A stretch of 64,000 nt of DNA from positions 6,173,626 through 6,237,625 of the forward strand of contig BCIA01000002.1 of the NCBI GenBank assembly GCA_001599815.1, in the 5' to 3' direction. Made by a program: the position numbers and the translations under genes. The notes under the pieces were generated by a model. The model did not search any database, was not told the origin of the DNA, and was given only the letters and a program-made list of their open reading frames with translations. Origin of the DNA: Furcasterigmium furcatum (taxonomy: Eukaryota > Ascomycota > Sordariomycetes > Glomerellales > Plectosphaerellaceae). Positions 43,215 to 54,452 of the stretch are shown here, piece after piece (the first letter of the stretch is position 1; each line of letters starts with the position of its first letter).

Positions 43215-46200
43215 CGCGGGCTGGACGGAGAGACTGACGCCTCTGATTGCCCGCTGAAGTGGTGGGTTGAATGTGGGTAGAAAGGCGCGGTCGGCGAGGC
43301 TTCTCCAAAGTGATCAAGGGAATAGAAAGAGCGCCCAGAGGCCAAGCGGCCTTCGTGGTCTTGATCGTGTCGCTGAAGACCAGATAATTATCCAGGCAGC
43401 CGCATGTGAAGACGACGTGGAGCCCTGGTCGATGTGGGAATTTGGTCAAGAGACGCAGCTGGCCGGATGACGCCAGTGGTCCAAGCTTCTCCGATCAAGC
43501 ACCCAGCTCTGAGCCTGAGCACAGACCACCTTTTGCCTCTCAGCGACTCTCCCCCGACTCAACCACCCTCCCAGACCACCTCACTCACACTGCACGGTCT
43601 CAACTTAACTTCTTAGTCCCTTGAGAGATCTCATTCAAATGCATACGCTGATTCGAAGGCATCATATCCTGAAAACCAGCTCTAGTTCTTTGGTCAAATC
43701 ATATTGGCCTTCTCGCGACCTCATGCCTTGGACATCAACCTGGAACCCCCTTCTTTCCAATATCCCTTGCTGAATCGCTCTGGATCTGACACCCCTCGCG
43801 GCCCTTGGGGAGCTGCATGTGGTTACTTCGCGGATGCCGGCACTTGATCAGCGCGCAGTCTCGGCGTGGGGCTGCCGGCAGAAGAACACCACACCATTCC
43901 TCCTGCGGCCGGCCGGGCTGGCCTCGCGCATCTAACCGTCTTTTCCCACCGTCAAGCTCGAGCTATCTGAACAGGACGGCGTCTTAACCACGAGAATCTT
44001 GGATCCGTCCCACGGGCCCTGTTTATTCTTCTTCCACGAGAGGCCACCCTGCCTAAAGCCGAAATATCGGCTGTGCCTGCACTGGGTACGACAAGATTTC
44101 GAGCGCGAAGGGGACCCCACCGCCTTCACTACGAAACGGATCAAGATCAACGGAGCCCTCATCCTTCGGCCAGCTTATCTAATATGTTTCTCTGCACCAA
44201 CATCATGACGGTACAAAATAGGGACAAAGATCTCAAACATGTACCGGTGAAGCCCCTGAAGCAGATCGAACCGGCCTCGAGGGCATAACTGCGGGAGGAC
44301 AATATTCTGTTTGTCTTCTCTCCGCCCTTGTTAGCTTATTGGGAACGTGGACCATCAGATTCGGAATCCTGGTTGCAAGTGGCGCTTCAAGTGGCGCTCC
44401 ACGCTGCAGGATACCGCTTCGTGAGGGGGGCGGCGTCCTCGACCAAACGGAATTAGGCCTTCAACTGGGTTTGGACGAGGCTCTGGGCACGTGGATGTCT
44501 GGTTCCTTCCTTCGAGAACATGGAGGGCTATCAAAGTCTATCCCACAGCACAGAACGCTGTCGTCCTGTGCTAGGAGGCGCCATGGCGCAGCCGGCGGGA
44601 ACTTGCCTGCCGCTTGCAACTTCAATGCCACCAGGAGGGCTGGTTTCTACGCTGATTCGACGCCGCTATCCGGCCGAGACCTGGCTTCGAACGTCCGCGA
44701 ACATGTTCAGTGAAGAAGCAAGATGTTCAAGGACATTTCAGCCGAGACTGGGGCCAATGACAGGCACATGGGGAACGTCCTGCCTTGCGTGTGTAGCCGT
44801 CGTGGCGCCAGCAAACGGCCGCACGGCAGTCAAAGTATTGATGGAGGCTTGAAACACCGTTCAGGTCCCGAAAACAACCAAGCCTCTCAAACGACTGTCT
44901 CACAATCGCGTGGTTGTCGCATGGCGAGGGCGCCGAATCTCATGCGCCATGCTGGCCATGGGCCTCATCAGGTGCTTGCTGGGCTTACACCGAGGCAGCT
45001 GAGCACATGGTGTCTGAGAACGCCATGAGCTTGACATCCCATTGTGCGATGGAGGCTGTTTTCATTCAGCATATGTCGTTTTCGTCACCGTGCGCTTGCG
45101 GGTGTTGCTCGAGACAACGACACATCATCGGAACTCCGCTCTAAAATTGGAAACCGGGGAGGAATCTGGATCGCATTGAGAGGGATGAGTGAGCGCGGTC
45201 GAGCGGAACGATGCCCGGGAGAAAACTCCATGAGCATTGTTGTTTGCGGAAATGAATGCGTGAGCATTGAACCCGAGAATGAATATTGAGTTGAGAGCGA
45301 GCGGCGAGAGAGAGCGAGGCGCGTCCGTCCGGGGGCCCGGGAAAAGGCGGAAAGGGCCACAGGCGTGCGCTGGCGCTGGTCCGGAATCTTCCCGCGTTAT
45401 GGCGAGATGTAACTCCCCGGCGGGGCGTGCATGGAGAGTGACTTGTCGCGTATCGGCAGGCCGGCGTCCACTCAACGGCGCATTCGAGTCAAGGATGGGC
45501 TGTTGCTAGGCCCATCTGGACCCTCGAACGATCGGGGGCGATCAGGCCATTTTCTCGACAACTCGAATGTTGTCTTTTAGACCTCGTCCTATCCGCTCCA
45601 TCGCACTTTTTGCCGGGCCTCGCTCGACAACAGCACATCGCATCGCATTCACGACCAAGGAAAGGGGATCCCCGTGACGTCGGGATCTTCACATGGCCTG
45701 GGACAATCTCAATTGAGAGGCTATTCATGGCCTGCGATCGAGATGCCCTCGCACCCCTGTCGCTGTAGGTGGCCGCCGCTGTCAATCCCCGAATGGCTTC
45801 CTCTCAGGGACGAGAGCAGTCGGCCACTCTGTTCGAAATGAAGAGGCAGCGAAGGCAGGGTCAGAGTCAGAGGCACTCTCATCGAAACGGCACACATCAC
45901 CCGACCATCGCGATACTCGTCGACTCATTGATGTGAGGATGATGTGCCTTACCGTGGGGAGGTGACACAGCCCTACGCCTCGTTTAAGGCGGCTTTCCGA
46001 ACGCCGAGGCGGCCCTGTGACATTCAGAGATTTACTGCCCGTGTCTACACGGCAACACAGCGTCTGTTTGTCTGTCTGTCCCTGTCCGGTCTCCCACTCG
46101 ACTCGACGGGCAACAAGATAGACAGTCCAAGTCGGACTTGCTTTTTCTTCCGCCCGCGTCATCTTGGACGATGATCAACGGCGCCCAGACCTGTCAAACT

Positions 46201-47001
46201 GCAAGCTCGCCAACGTCTCTCGCCCGCTGGGGCCCGCTGCCCCTCGCAAACGGCCGGCAGGGAGGGCGCTTGGCTCGGACGGTCGACAGACAAAGATCAG
46301 CTTTCTTGGTAGTCCAAGTATTCGCAAGTATCGTAGTACGAGGAGGGCGCCGCGGCGTGCTGGCGCATCTGGCACATGGCCGTCAAGCCCTTCCCGAGCA
46401 CCCCATCAGCTCGTGCTGTCCAGACCATGTCGTCCCGGAGTCGCCTCTGGCGCCCCGGTCGATCGACTGTTTCCCGTCCCGGCCCTGTCGGACCCCTCCG
46501 CTGCCCAATCATGGACCCCCCGGTCCCCTGGACGGGTTTCCTTCTGTCACATTTCCTCGTTTTCCCCGTGCCAGATGGTCCAGTTGATCATAGCTCTCGT
46601 ATGACGCGCCGTGCCTCATCGCCAGTTCGCTACCGTGCCTCTCCGATGCCATTTCCTTCCTACCTCCGGCACCCCTCGGCGGCAGAAGGCCCAAGCTAGC
46701 CACCCCTCCCAGCAGCCAGGCCCGTCGAGCGAACTTCTAGAGACTATTACTATATCTGCCTCCCATCTCCCCACCATCACCGTCGTCCGTTCAAGATCTC
46801 CTCAGACCATACAAGCCCAACACGCAACTCCCACAGCATCCATCCAAACATCATACCCCTCGATCAGTTCCAGGATACTAGTCCTCCAACACTTCGAGGC
46901 CCAAGCAACATCCCACTTCCCTCAGCCCACCCGGACATCATCACCACCAACAACACAAGTAACACAGACTCCAAGCGTACAGCAGTCGCCCATCGCCCAA
47001 C
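43215..47001. other. 3.8 kb gene-poor region upstream of the bHLH gene
   Basis: Holds the Lunapark promoter (left), GAGA/CGAG-rich purine stretches near 45290-45330, and a C/A- and C/T-rich final 400 bp (about 46600-47000) typical of a long fungal 5' leader. Long open frames overlapping the leader lack family features. No tRNA found. Confidence 0.45.
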
Positions 47002-48154
47002 ATGGCCAGCAGGATAGCCCAACAACAAAACTTCAACCGCATGCGCCTGCCCTCCCAGGCGGCCCTCTCAATGGTAAGTCAAAGCCAAAGCCAGCCCTCC
47101 ATCCATCCCACCACACGTGTATAAGTTGCCCCGCTCGACCGGGCGGCCGTTGGCCCCCGAACCTGAGCTGTCACTTTTCTCCCGCCACCGCCGTCCATGA
47201 TCAATCGCTGACAGGATCGACTCGCAGAGCCCGGAAGTGTCTCCCCTCTCATTTTACGACCCCCAAGGCGACTTCTCCGCCGACTCGGCCCCCTCCAGAG
47301 GCTCGCCCATCTCGCCAGTCTTCGGCAACCCCTTCCAACTACCCCTGGACTCGGACTGGCCCGCATACCTCGACAAGCCCGACATGTCCCCAGACCTCGA
47401 CGTCTTCTACGGCGAGTCCTTCGGCGGCCCAATGGCCTTCATGACCTCCCAGAACCCCACCCTGAGCCCGACGGCCAACCCCCTCGACCTCGTGTCCGAC
47501 AGCGTCCCCTTCGGCGACGACTTCAACGACGCCCAGCCCTTGTTCCAGACCGCCGGCGGATTCTCCCAGCCCACAACAGCGCCGTCCATGGCCCCCACGA
47601 ACCCCCAGCAGACGAAGCGCCTGGCCCAGCGTCCCGCGAGCCCGAAGGCGCTGCCCGCGAGGGCGACGAGGTCCTCGCAGCGCCAGCAGATGCCCGCCCG
47701 CTCCTCAGACCTGAAGCGCAAGTCCTCGAGCTCCGACTCGGGCTCCTCCCGCTCCACATCCCCCGAGCCCCCGGCCCGCCGCACCAAGCACTCCGACCCC
47801 AGCAAGAACCCGCACAACCTCATCGAGAAGCGGTACCGCGTCAACATCAACGAGAAGATCCTCGCCCTCCGCGACGCCGTCCCCGCGCTCCGCTGCGTCG
47901 TCCAGCAGCAGAGCGGCGAGAACCCCGAGGCCGAGGAGGCCGACGCCGCCGTCCCCGCCGAGGAGCTCGGCGGCCTCATGCCCGCGCGCAAGCTCAACAA
48001 GGCCACCATCCTCAGCAAGGCGACCGAGTACATCGGCCACCTCGAGAAGAAGAACGACCTGCTCGCCAAGGAGAACCGCGACCTCGAGCGGAAGCTGGCC
48101 GACGTGCAGCGGTGGCAGAGGTCGCAGATCGAGTCCGGCGCGTACTGGGCGTAG
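47002..48154 (+). CDS. bHLH transcription factor, SREBP-type basic region, no membrane anchor
   Basis: Exons 47002-47073 and 47228-48154 give 332 aa. The intron is long for this window (154 nt). Its in-frame acceptor is CGCAG at 47227; another AG at 47214 would shift the frame. The bHLH reads PHNLIEKRYRVNINEKILAL, with the Tyr in place of Arg that marks SREBP-class factors, a loop with a long acidic Ala/Glu insert (GENPEAEEADAAVPAEELGG), and KLNKATILSKATEYIGHLEK for helix 2. A short zipper follows (LLAKENRDLERKLADVQRW). The protein then ends: there are no two membrane helices as in true SREBP, so it should be directly nuclear, like the short fungal SREBP-like bHLH proteins affecting development. 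Upstream is Pro/Ser-rich. Confidence 0.86.
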
Positions 48155-49008
48155 CCGGCCTCTGACCATTTTGATTTTTGTCTCTCTGTTTTCTACCTGC
48201 CCAAAACTGCTTGAAGACTTTTCACAAAAGCGCGCATGATAGAGGCGTGGGAGAGAGGGGTTTCGGGCAGTTTTGCTCTTCTGCTTTTGGTGTCATAGAG
48301 ACACGGGCATTTACCAGGCCTCGACCTGGCTTTTGTATCATATGGGAAACCTTCACGGCCGGAGTTGGTCCCCCCAAGGCTGGAGGGGACCTGGCGTTTT
48401 TGACTCTTGGGAAGCGTGACGGCTTCCTGCCTTTTTATGGGAAGGGGACGGTCGACAACGAGTTATGAGGCCATGAGATATCACCTTCTACCATCTCCCC
48501 TATTTACCAGACATGGCCTCGAGGCTCATAATTTACTGGTTCACACTTCATCACTGCTACCGCTTTTCCCTGCTCGAGTTTTGCCGTGAATGAACTGGTC
48601 CCTTTTCAGTGCTGTTCGGGCCACCGGAAGGAAAATCTTGAGCGTGGTCAGTGCTGTGTCGGGCTTTGGTAACTAGATATCAAACGGCGTATTACAGCTA
48701 GGTACTTTATTAGCGAGACCATTGTGGCTTGGACGGAGATGGGGGGTGTTCCACAGCTTATTCAACCCTGACTCAGGGGCATCTCCCGTGCTCAGTGCTC
48801 AGTGCTCACCCACGACGTGCAAGGATCGGGCTTTGAAAACAACGAAAATGGCATTGAGAAACCGCTAGTGCCCGCTATGAGTCCGCCGCGCCGTTCGGAA
48901 GGCCGCGCCTGATCCACCTCAGCTCATCTCGTGGCAGCGCTGCCCGGCCTCCGTGCTACGTGGTTCTAAGACAATCGCCTCTCGTGCCACCCGTCTTCAC
49001 ATGGGCTC
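48155..49008. other. Convergent 3' region
   Basis: An 854 bp stretch between convergent genes. A triplicated GTGCTCA-type 7-mer occurs at about 48789-48808. No gene recognised. Confidence 0.4.
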
Positions 49009-50606
49009 TCAGCGCCTCCCTCCCCTCTTCTTCCTCGAACCGGAGGCCTTCTTGGAGCTCGACGAGCGGTGCTTGTCCCCGTGCGACTCGCTCCTCTGCG
49101 ATGTCGGGGACCGATCTCTTTGGGCTCCTTCATGGCCGTCGATGGTGGCAGGTTGGCCGGGGAATCCCCTCGGTAGACTTCCGCCCAGGCCGAAAAGGGA
49201 CGGAGCACTTGGTGGTTCTCCCAACGGCGGCTCCTGGTCTGGCGGCGGACCACCGTCGTCATGCCCGGGAGGAGCTTGTCCGGGTGCGGCTTCGGGGCGA
49301 GGCCCGAACAGCGACTGATAGTTCTCGTATGTGGGAGAACCAGGGGCAGATTCGTCCGTGTCCGCCGTTGTGAAGCGCGGTGCCTCGGCGAAGACTCTGT
49401 CGTTGTCGGTCGGCTGGACCCAGGAGAACGTTGGGACGCCAAGCCATCGGGATCCTTCATTTTCGGGGGCTTGTGGTCGTTGAGAGTTGATGACTTCGCC
49501 AGGAGGTGGGCGGGTGAAGGGTTGTTGGCCTGGTTGCGCCCCAAAGGGCCCTGCCTGAGCTGGTGATGCCTCGACAGGAGGTTCTTCAGCTGACGATGCG
49601 TCAACCGAGGGCGCTCCGACTGCTGGTGTCTCAACTGAGAGTGCCTCCACTGGTGGTTCCTCGGCTTGTTGCTGAACAGGTGAGGGGGGTGCGTTGCTTG
49701 ATTCTGACACGGGAGCTGCGGAGCCGGCCGCCTCTTCATTGCTGGGTTCCGGGCGCGGTGACTGAGGCCTAGAAGATGGCACCGAGGAATTGCGGCCGTT
49801 GGATTTGTCGGGGTCTTTCCCTTTCGATGTCGATGTCGAGGATTCAGGAGCCGAGGAAGGGACCTCTCTTTGCCGCGACTGAGGAGGAATGTCGTCGGAC
49901 GACGTGCCAGGTCTGCTGCTTTCGCAGGCTTTGGATACGGCCTCATCGTCCTTTTTCCCAGACACAGGAGGTACCGCGGTCTCGGATGTCACTGGGACTC
50001 GCATTGGGTACATTTTCCTCGTGGCTTCAGGGGGGAAATACTGCCGCTGACCTTGGCTGCGAGGGGAACTTGACTCTCCATGTCTGCTGGTCCTGCTTTC
50101 TTGTCGTCGGGAATCTTCTCTCCTGCTGGGGAGAGGCCTGGGCGGCCTAGCTTCAGAGAGAGCTCGTAGCCAGTTAGGCTGCTCACGATGACTTCGGTTC
50201 GCTTCCCGAAACTCCTCAAACTCACGCCTGGGGGCGTGTTCTCTTCTGCAGTTGCAGCGTTCAGGAGAGCTGTCCTCTGAGCTGTCTTCTGAATGAGATC
50301 TTCTCTCCCGACGTGGCCGTCCTCGCTGCCCGCGGTGCGTTTGTCGAGAATCCTCATGGCCTCCATGTCTTTGACGCTGTCTTCGGCTGTTGCGCTGTTG
50401 CTCTCTTCTATCACGTCTTTCGCAAGAAGAACAAGTCGATGACGAAGAAGAAGAAGAATCGTCCTGACAATATAGTGAGCTGAGTTGTGCCAGGCGGAGC
50501 TGATGGGGCTTGCCTGGCCTAGACACATCCGTAAAACATCACAAATGGTCGGTATGCAGGAAGAAGACTCGCGCCTTCTCCCGTCTCGTCTCCTGCCAGG
50601 GTCCAT
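49009..50606 (-). CDS. Low-complexity Ser/Arg/Pro-rich protein
   Basis: The main exon is secure as an open frame (stop at 49009, open to about 50526), but the 5' end is inferred. A TATA-like TATAAAG near 50668-50674 and ATG 50606 fit a first exon 50606-50538 joined to 50463-49009 across a 74-nt intron, giving 507 aa beginning MDPGRRRDGRRRESSSC. The donor (GTTTTA) is weak. Composition: poly-Ser (DDSSSSSSSTCSSC), Arg/Glu/Ser mixed-charge stretches like SR proteins, then Pro/Glu/Ala-rich disorder with imperfect short repeats (EEPPVEA, VETPAVGAPSVDA), and a basic Ser/Lys-rich end (SSSSKKASGSRKKRGGRR). No folded domain seen. Possibly a nuclear RNA-related disordered protein. Confidence 0.5.
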
Positions 50607-51468
50607 TGTTCAGAAAAGGGTCGCTCGCGGCCCACCCTGGATATTGCCGGTGATACCGCCTGTCTTTATATGGAGAGGCTTGGTGTTGCACAAAGCGGAT
50701 CTCGGTTGCCAACCTTGTGGCCACATGCCATATGTGATTTCCCGAGTTTGGCCTGAGATCAGGGCAGTTTTGTATTGAAAGAGGAAAGACTTCAGAGGCG
50801 AGAGAATGTATGCCACACGCTGTGACACACGCCCCCACCTCAAAGAGTAGAACGGACATTTTTCTATCTGAACAAAGTGAAGAGGCATTCCTGGAGGGCA
50901 TGAGAAGGGAAGTTGGAATGATTCGGAGGAGGTGTCGGTGAAACGGTGATTCTCTCGAGGTGAGAGGGCCTCTTCCAGGAGATGTTCAAGCTTCATGTAC
51001 CATTTCTGGACAGCCGACTTCTTCCAACCCTCTACCATAACTTGAGCCCAGTACTCCGACGAGGGAAGATTCTGTTAGTACGTTGAGAGGTTCGATTAAG
51101 ATTCCATGCACGCCGACATGGATCCTTTCCTGTGACAATCCCAGGGTCATGGTGATCGGAACCCCCACGAGCCTGAGAAGGAGTCGAACTCCGGTGGACT
51201 GGACGGCCATTGCCCAGCCCTGGTTAATCAACAGAGGGGAAAGAATAGGAAGTAGTCTATTTCATTTAGCTTCATCCTAGGTCAACCTCGTCTGCCCTGC
51301 CATCTGCTCGGGACGCCGACCTTGCCAAGACTTGCTCCCAAGATACGGGTAAGTCTTTCTTACAAATCGCAAATCGCGTCAGCACCCATCACGTAACATG
51401 ACCTCCTTATTAAGTCCCCAGGGGTCCGGACCCGCATATTCCGGCTTACGCTCTTCACTCATCCCGTC
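50607..51468. promoter_or_regulatory. Divergent promoter region, Ser/Arg-rich gene / bZIP gene
   Basis: Contains the TATA-like element near 50668-50674 (minus strand). A minus-strand frame at 51038-50610 (142 codons from ATG) looks protein-like for its first 80 residues but overlaps the presumed promoter, so it is not called. Confidence 0.4.
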
Positions 51469-52491
51469 ATGCTCACCGCCGAGGAAGAACTCAGGCGTCG
51501 CCGCGAACGCGGAAAGCTCGCCCAGAGCGCCTTTCGCAAGCGCCAGGCCCAGGCCCAGCGGGACGTGAAAGACGAGAATGCGCGGCTCAAGCAGGCCATT
51601 GCCGACATTCTCGCCGAGTCCCGCCCCGGGGACCGCCCGGAGCTCCGGGCAAAGATCCACAAGGCCGCCGTGGCCGCCGGTCACGAGCCGGAGTCGCACA
51701 TTGACGACGACGCGCTGCAGCCCATGGCCGTGACCATCCACCCAGGGCCCTTCCGCTTCTTCTCGGACTCTTTCGCCGAAGTCGCCTCTGTCGTCCTCCC
51801 CTTTCTCGGCGCCGGCGCGTTTACCTTCGCCGGCCACATCTTCTGGCACTCGGTCGGGAGACGCGAGGCCGTACTGCACACTCAAGAAACGACTCGTCAT
51901 GAGCCTCACCGTCAAGGGCAGCGCGCCATTGAGGCACCGAGTGACGCTCCCGCCTTCATCCCCAGAGTCGACGAGAGGAGTCAGCCAAAGCTCTTCACGG
52001 ACCTCGTCTGCACAGCGTCGCACGCGCAGGATGCCGGGTCGGATGGATGGGTGAACATGATCAAGGATCGTCTGGACTACTACAGACGCAAGGGGTGGCG
52101 TCTCGTTGCTGAGCATCAGAAAGGCGCGGGACGGTTCATGTTGCCGCCGCCGCCTTTATCCGAGACGGACAACGACACAGACCATTGCCGCTGGCTGACG
52201 CCCTTTACCGCCGCGCAGAGGGTGCGGATGGCCGTGGGGGATCAGCTGTTCATGGCGCTGGTCAACCCGGTGATCCTACGGTCTGGGAAGGAGAGGGCAA
52301 GTCATGGGTTGGAGGGCGGCACAGAGCTGGTCGATGGGCTCCTGGACATGCTGGCCGAATCGTATATGTGCTTTGGGAAGGGGCCGCGCTGGGAGGTGGC
52401 GGGCTTTGATCGAATGCTGAAATCGTGGGTAGCGGGCGTCACGGGCGGTCAGATCGGAGGCACAATAAGCAGGGTAGTGGACTTGACATGA
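51469..52491 (+). CDS. bZIP-type regulator with N-terminal basic region
   Basis: Single exon, 340 aa. The bZIP region is at the very N-terminus: RRRRERGKLAQSAFRKRQAQ (about residues 9-28), then DVKDENARLKQAIADIL as a short zipper. This N-terminal arrangement with AQ-x-AFRKRQ is common in fungal bZIP proteins attached to specialised metabolism. The rest has PMAVTIHPGPFRFFSDSF, a hydrophobic stretch (VLPFLGAGAFTFAGHIF) and a C-terminal part with WLTPFTAAQRVRMAVGDQL, LESYM-like and RWEVAGFDRMLKSWV motifs, similar in style to the DUF3425 tail of such bZIPs. Expected nuclear. It is the first gene of the 51-63 kb metabolic block and may control it. Confidence 0.75.
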   Translation: MLTAEEELRRRRERGKLAQSAFRKRQAQAQRDVKDENARLKQAIADILAESRPGDRPELRAKIHKAAVAAGHEPESHIDDDALQPMAVTIHPGPFRFFSDSFAEVASVVLPFLGAGAFTFAGHIFWHSVGRREAVLHTQETTRHEPHRQGQRAIEAPSDAPAFIPRVDERSQPKLFTDLVCTASHAQDAGSDGWVNMIKDRLDYYRRKGWRLVAEHQKGAGRFMLPPPPLSETDNDTDHCRWLTPFTAAQRVRMAVGDQLFMALVNPVILRSGKERASHGLEGGTELVDGLLDMLAESYMCFGKGPRWEVAGFDRMLKSWVAGVTGGQIGGTISRVVDLT

Positions 52492-52838
52492 AGTCGTGCC
52501 GTAGCCCTGCGCGATTAGAGACTCTATGGCGGCTCATCTCGGCTGATATGAATGTGCCATTACAGAAAAGTCGTCCTAGGTTTACGTGACACACCTGCAG
52601 CTTGGTCATGTTGTCGCGCGGTGGTCCAGCATGTTACGTGACGTTAGGAGGGTTGGCTTACTTACACCAGAATGGACGTTGTCCTACTACTCGGCGACAG
52701 TCGGAGAGCAGTTGCAGCACCCGGTGCTACAAATACGGCCACAGTCCCACGACGATACGCTATTTCTCTGTATCCTCCTTCATCCTCGGAACTTCTCAGA
52801 AACCTCTCTTCTTCTTGATACTTGACACCACGTCCGAA
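52492..52838. promoter_or_regulatory. Promoter region of the NmrA-like gene
   Basis: A 347 bp spacer between two genes on the plus strand; C/T-rich near the start codon (52795-52830). No gene seen. Confidence 0.4.
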
Positions 52839-54090
52839 ATGGTCAAAGTCGCAGTCACCGGCGCCAACTCCAGTGAGACCGTTCCCCCAATGTTGTTTCT
52901 CGCGGTCTCTAACACACATAGGTCTTGCTCTTGAAGTCATCGACAAGTTAGTCGAAGGTCAGCAGCACGAAGTCCTCGCCATCTGTCGCAAGGTACACGC
53001 ATTCCTCCATGCACGTTTACAAGACAGGCCAACCCCCCTGACATGGTCATGTAGGACCCGTCTGAATTCCCCCCGCAACCCAAGGTGGAATGGATACAGG
53101 CCACCTTTGAAGACAAGAATGAGCTCGTCCGGCTCTTCAAAGGGGTAGAAGTCGTTCTCAACTTCATCTTGGTCAACTCTGACCCAGAGAACACGGTCGG
53201 CAAGCTGGTTATCGATGCTGCGGTAGAGGCAGGCGTCAAGCGGTTTGCGCCGAGTGAATACACCATGTCGGTCGCCTTTACTACTCTACGAACACCCGTA
53301 GAGAACTAACATTATTAAGGGGACAGAAGCTCTACGATATCATCGAGATCATGCCCTGGTATAGGAGCAAGCTCGCCGTCCGGGACTATCTCCGCGAGCT
53401 GAACAAGGACAAGAAGGCACGTCGCGAAATAGAATGGCATCACGGCACGCACCGAGTGACAACGAGACTGATGCTTTACTTCCAGGTCATCGAATACACG
53501 CTTTTTCAGTCGGGGATTTTCCTCGAGGACTTTGGCTACCCGCGGCAGACGGCCAAGCACGTCCCCTGCATGGGCACGGTCGTCCAGCTCGACAGCCTGC
53601 GCATCGTTGCCGTCCGTGGCCGCGAGCATGTTCCTCTGGTCGCAACCTCCGTCAGTGATGTCGCGGCCGTGGTCCGGGGCGCCATAGAATACCAAGGCGA
53701 GTGGCCCGAGGTGGGCGGCATCCAAGGAAACCGTCTCAGCCCTGTTGAGATCAAGGAGAGGATGGAGAAGGTCCTAGGTATGCCTCCCCCCATTGTTGCT
53801 CTGCTGCTGACGGCACATCTTCTGACATGGAGGACACAGGCAAGCCGGTGCAGATCGACTTAGTGGAATCAGAAGACGTGGATGCCGGTATCTTGAAGGT
53901 CGAGATGCCTCGACTCGCGCAGCCCTCGATTTCCGAAGAGCAGAGACGGGAATGGCATGGGCCGGCCTGGAGCGGGTTGATTAGCGCCACGGGCAAGGGA
54001 GGATGGGATGTGTCCGACGAGTGGAACCGAATTCTTCCCGACCACAAGTTCGTCACTCTGGAGGAGTGCGCCACCAAGCTTTGGGCTTAG
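52839..54090 (+). CDS. NmrA/isoflavone-reductase-like NAD(P)-binding oxidoreductase
   Basis: Six exons: 52839-52872, 52922-52992, 53055-53266, 53320-53416, 53486-53777 and 53840-54090; 318 aa, normal for the family. N-terminal nucleotide-binding strand MVKVAVTGANSS, then ALEVIDKLVEGQQHEVLAIC; DAAVEAGVKRFAPSEYTM is the family core; PWYRSKLAVRDYLRELNKDK then VIEYTLFQSGIFLEDFGYP; GEWPEVGGIQGNRLS; and WDVSDEWNRILPDHKF at the end. Predicted role: NAD(P)H-dependent reductase or redox-sensing regulator. Oddities: the intron at 53417-53485 has a GC donor (GCACGT) and is 69 nt without stops; the third intron (53267-53319) has an alternative junction one to two codons away; and the usual Gly-rich GxxGxxG is weak. 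Confidence 0.82.
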
Positions 54091-54452
54091 AATCACAGTC
54101 GGTAAGACTGGTCCAACCTGGTGGCTTGCTGCTCAAGTTGTTCTTTCAAGCCATCAAGTGCTCCGGGATACCAACCTAGAGGGATACAGCAGTGCGCCAG
54201 CACGAGTTGTGTAGCTCTCGATCGAACGAATAGATAGAATACAGGCTGAACTCAAGCCCCTTAGCACTGCTGCATGGGCCGCCCTGGGCACTGTATATCC
54301 AGCAGTTGACCCATTTATCTGGTGCCTCGCCGAGTCTCCTGACAACTGAGCAGAGAGAGTACCTATGCATTTCTCCGTGGACTTTAGGTGAATGCTCACG
54401 ATTTGTACCAGAAACATGCATTCTTCATAATATACAGACCCAGAATATCCCA

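Noticed and set aside
46611..47444. 277-codon plus-strand frame overlapping the bHLH gene start
   Set aside because: Pro/Ser/Thr/His-rich composition follows from the C/T- and C/A-rich leader; the second half is a shadow of the bHLH exon in another frame.
50610..51038. 142-codon minus-strand frame beginning MVEGWKKSAVQKWYMK
   Set aside because: No clean splice joins it in phase to the Ser/Arg-rich gene, and a TATA-like promoter element lies within it. Kept only as a possibility.
51681..53148. Alternative frames over the bZIP and NmrA-like genes
   Set aside because: They conflict with strongly family-like frames and consistent splice phases.
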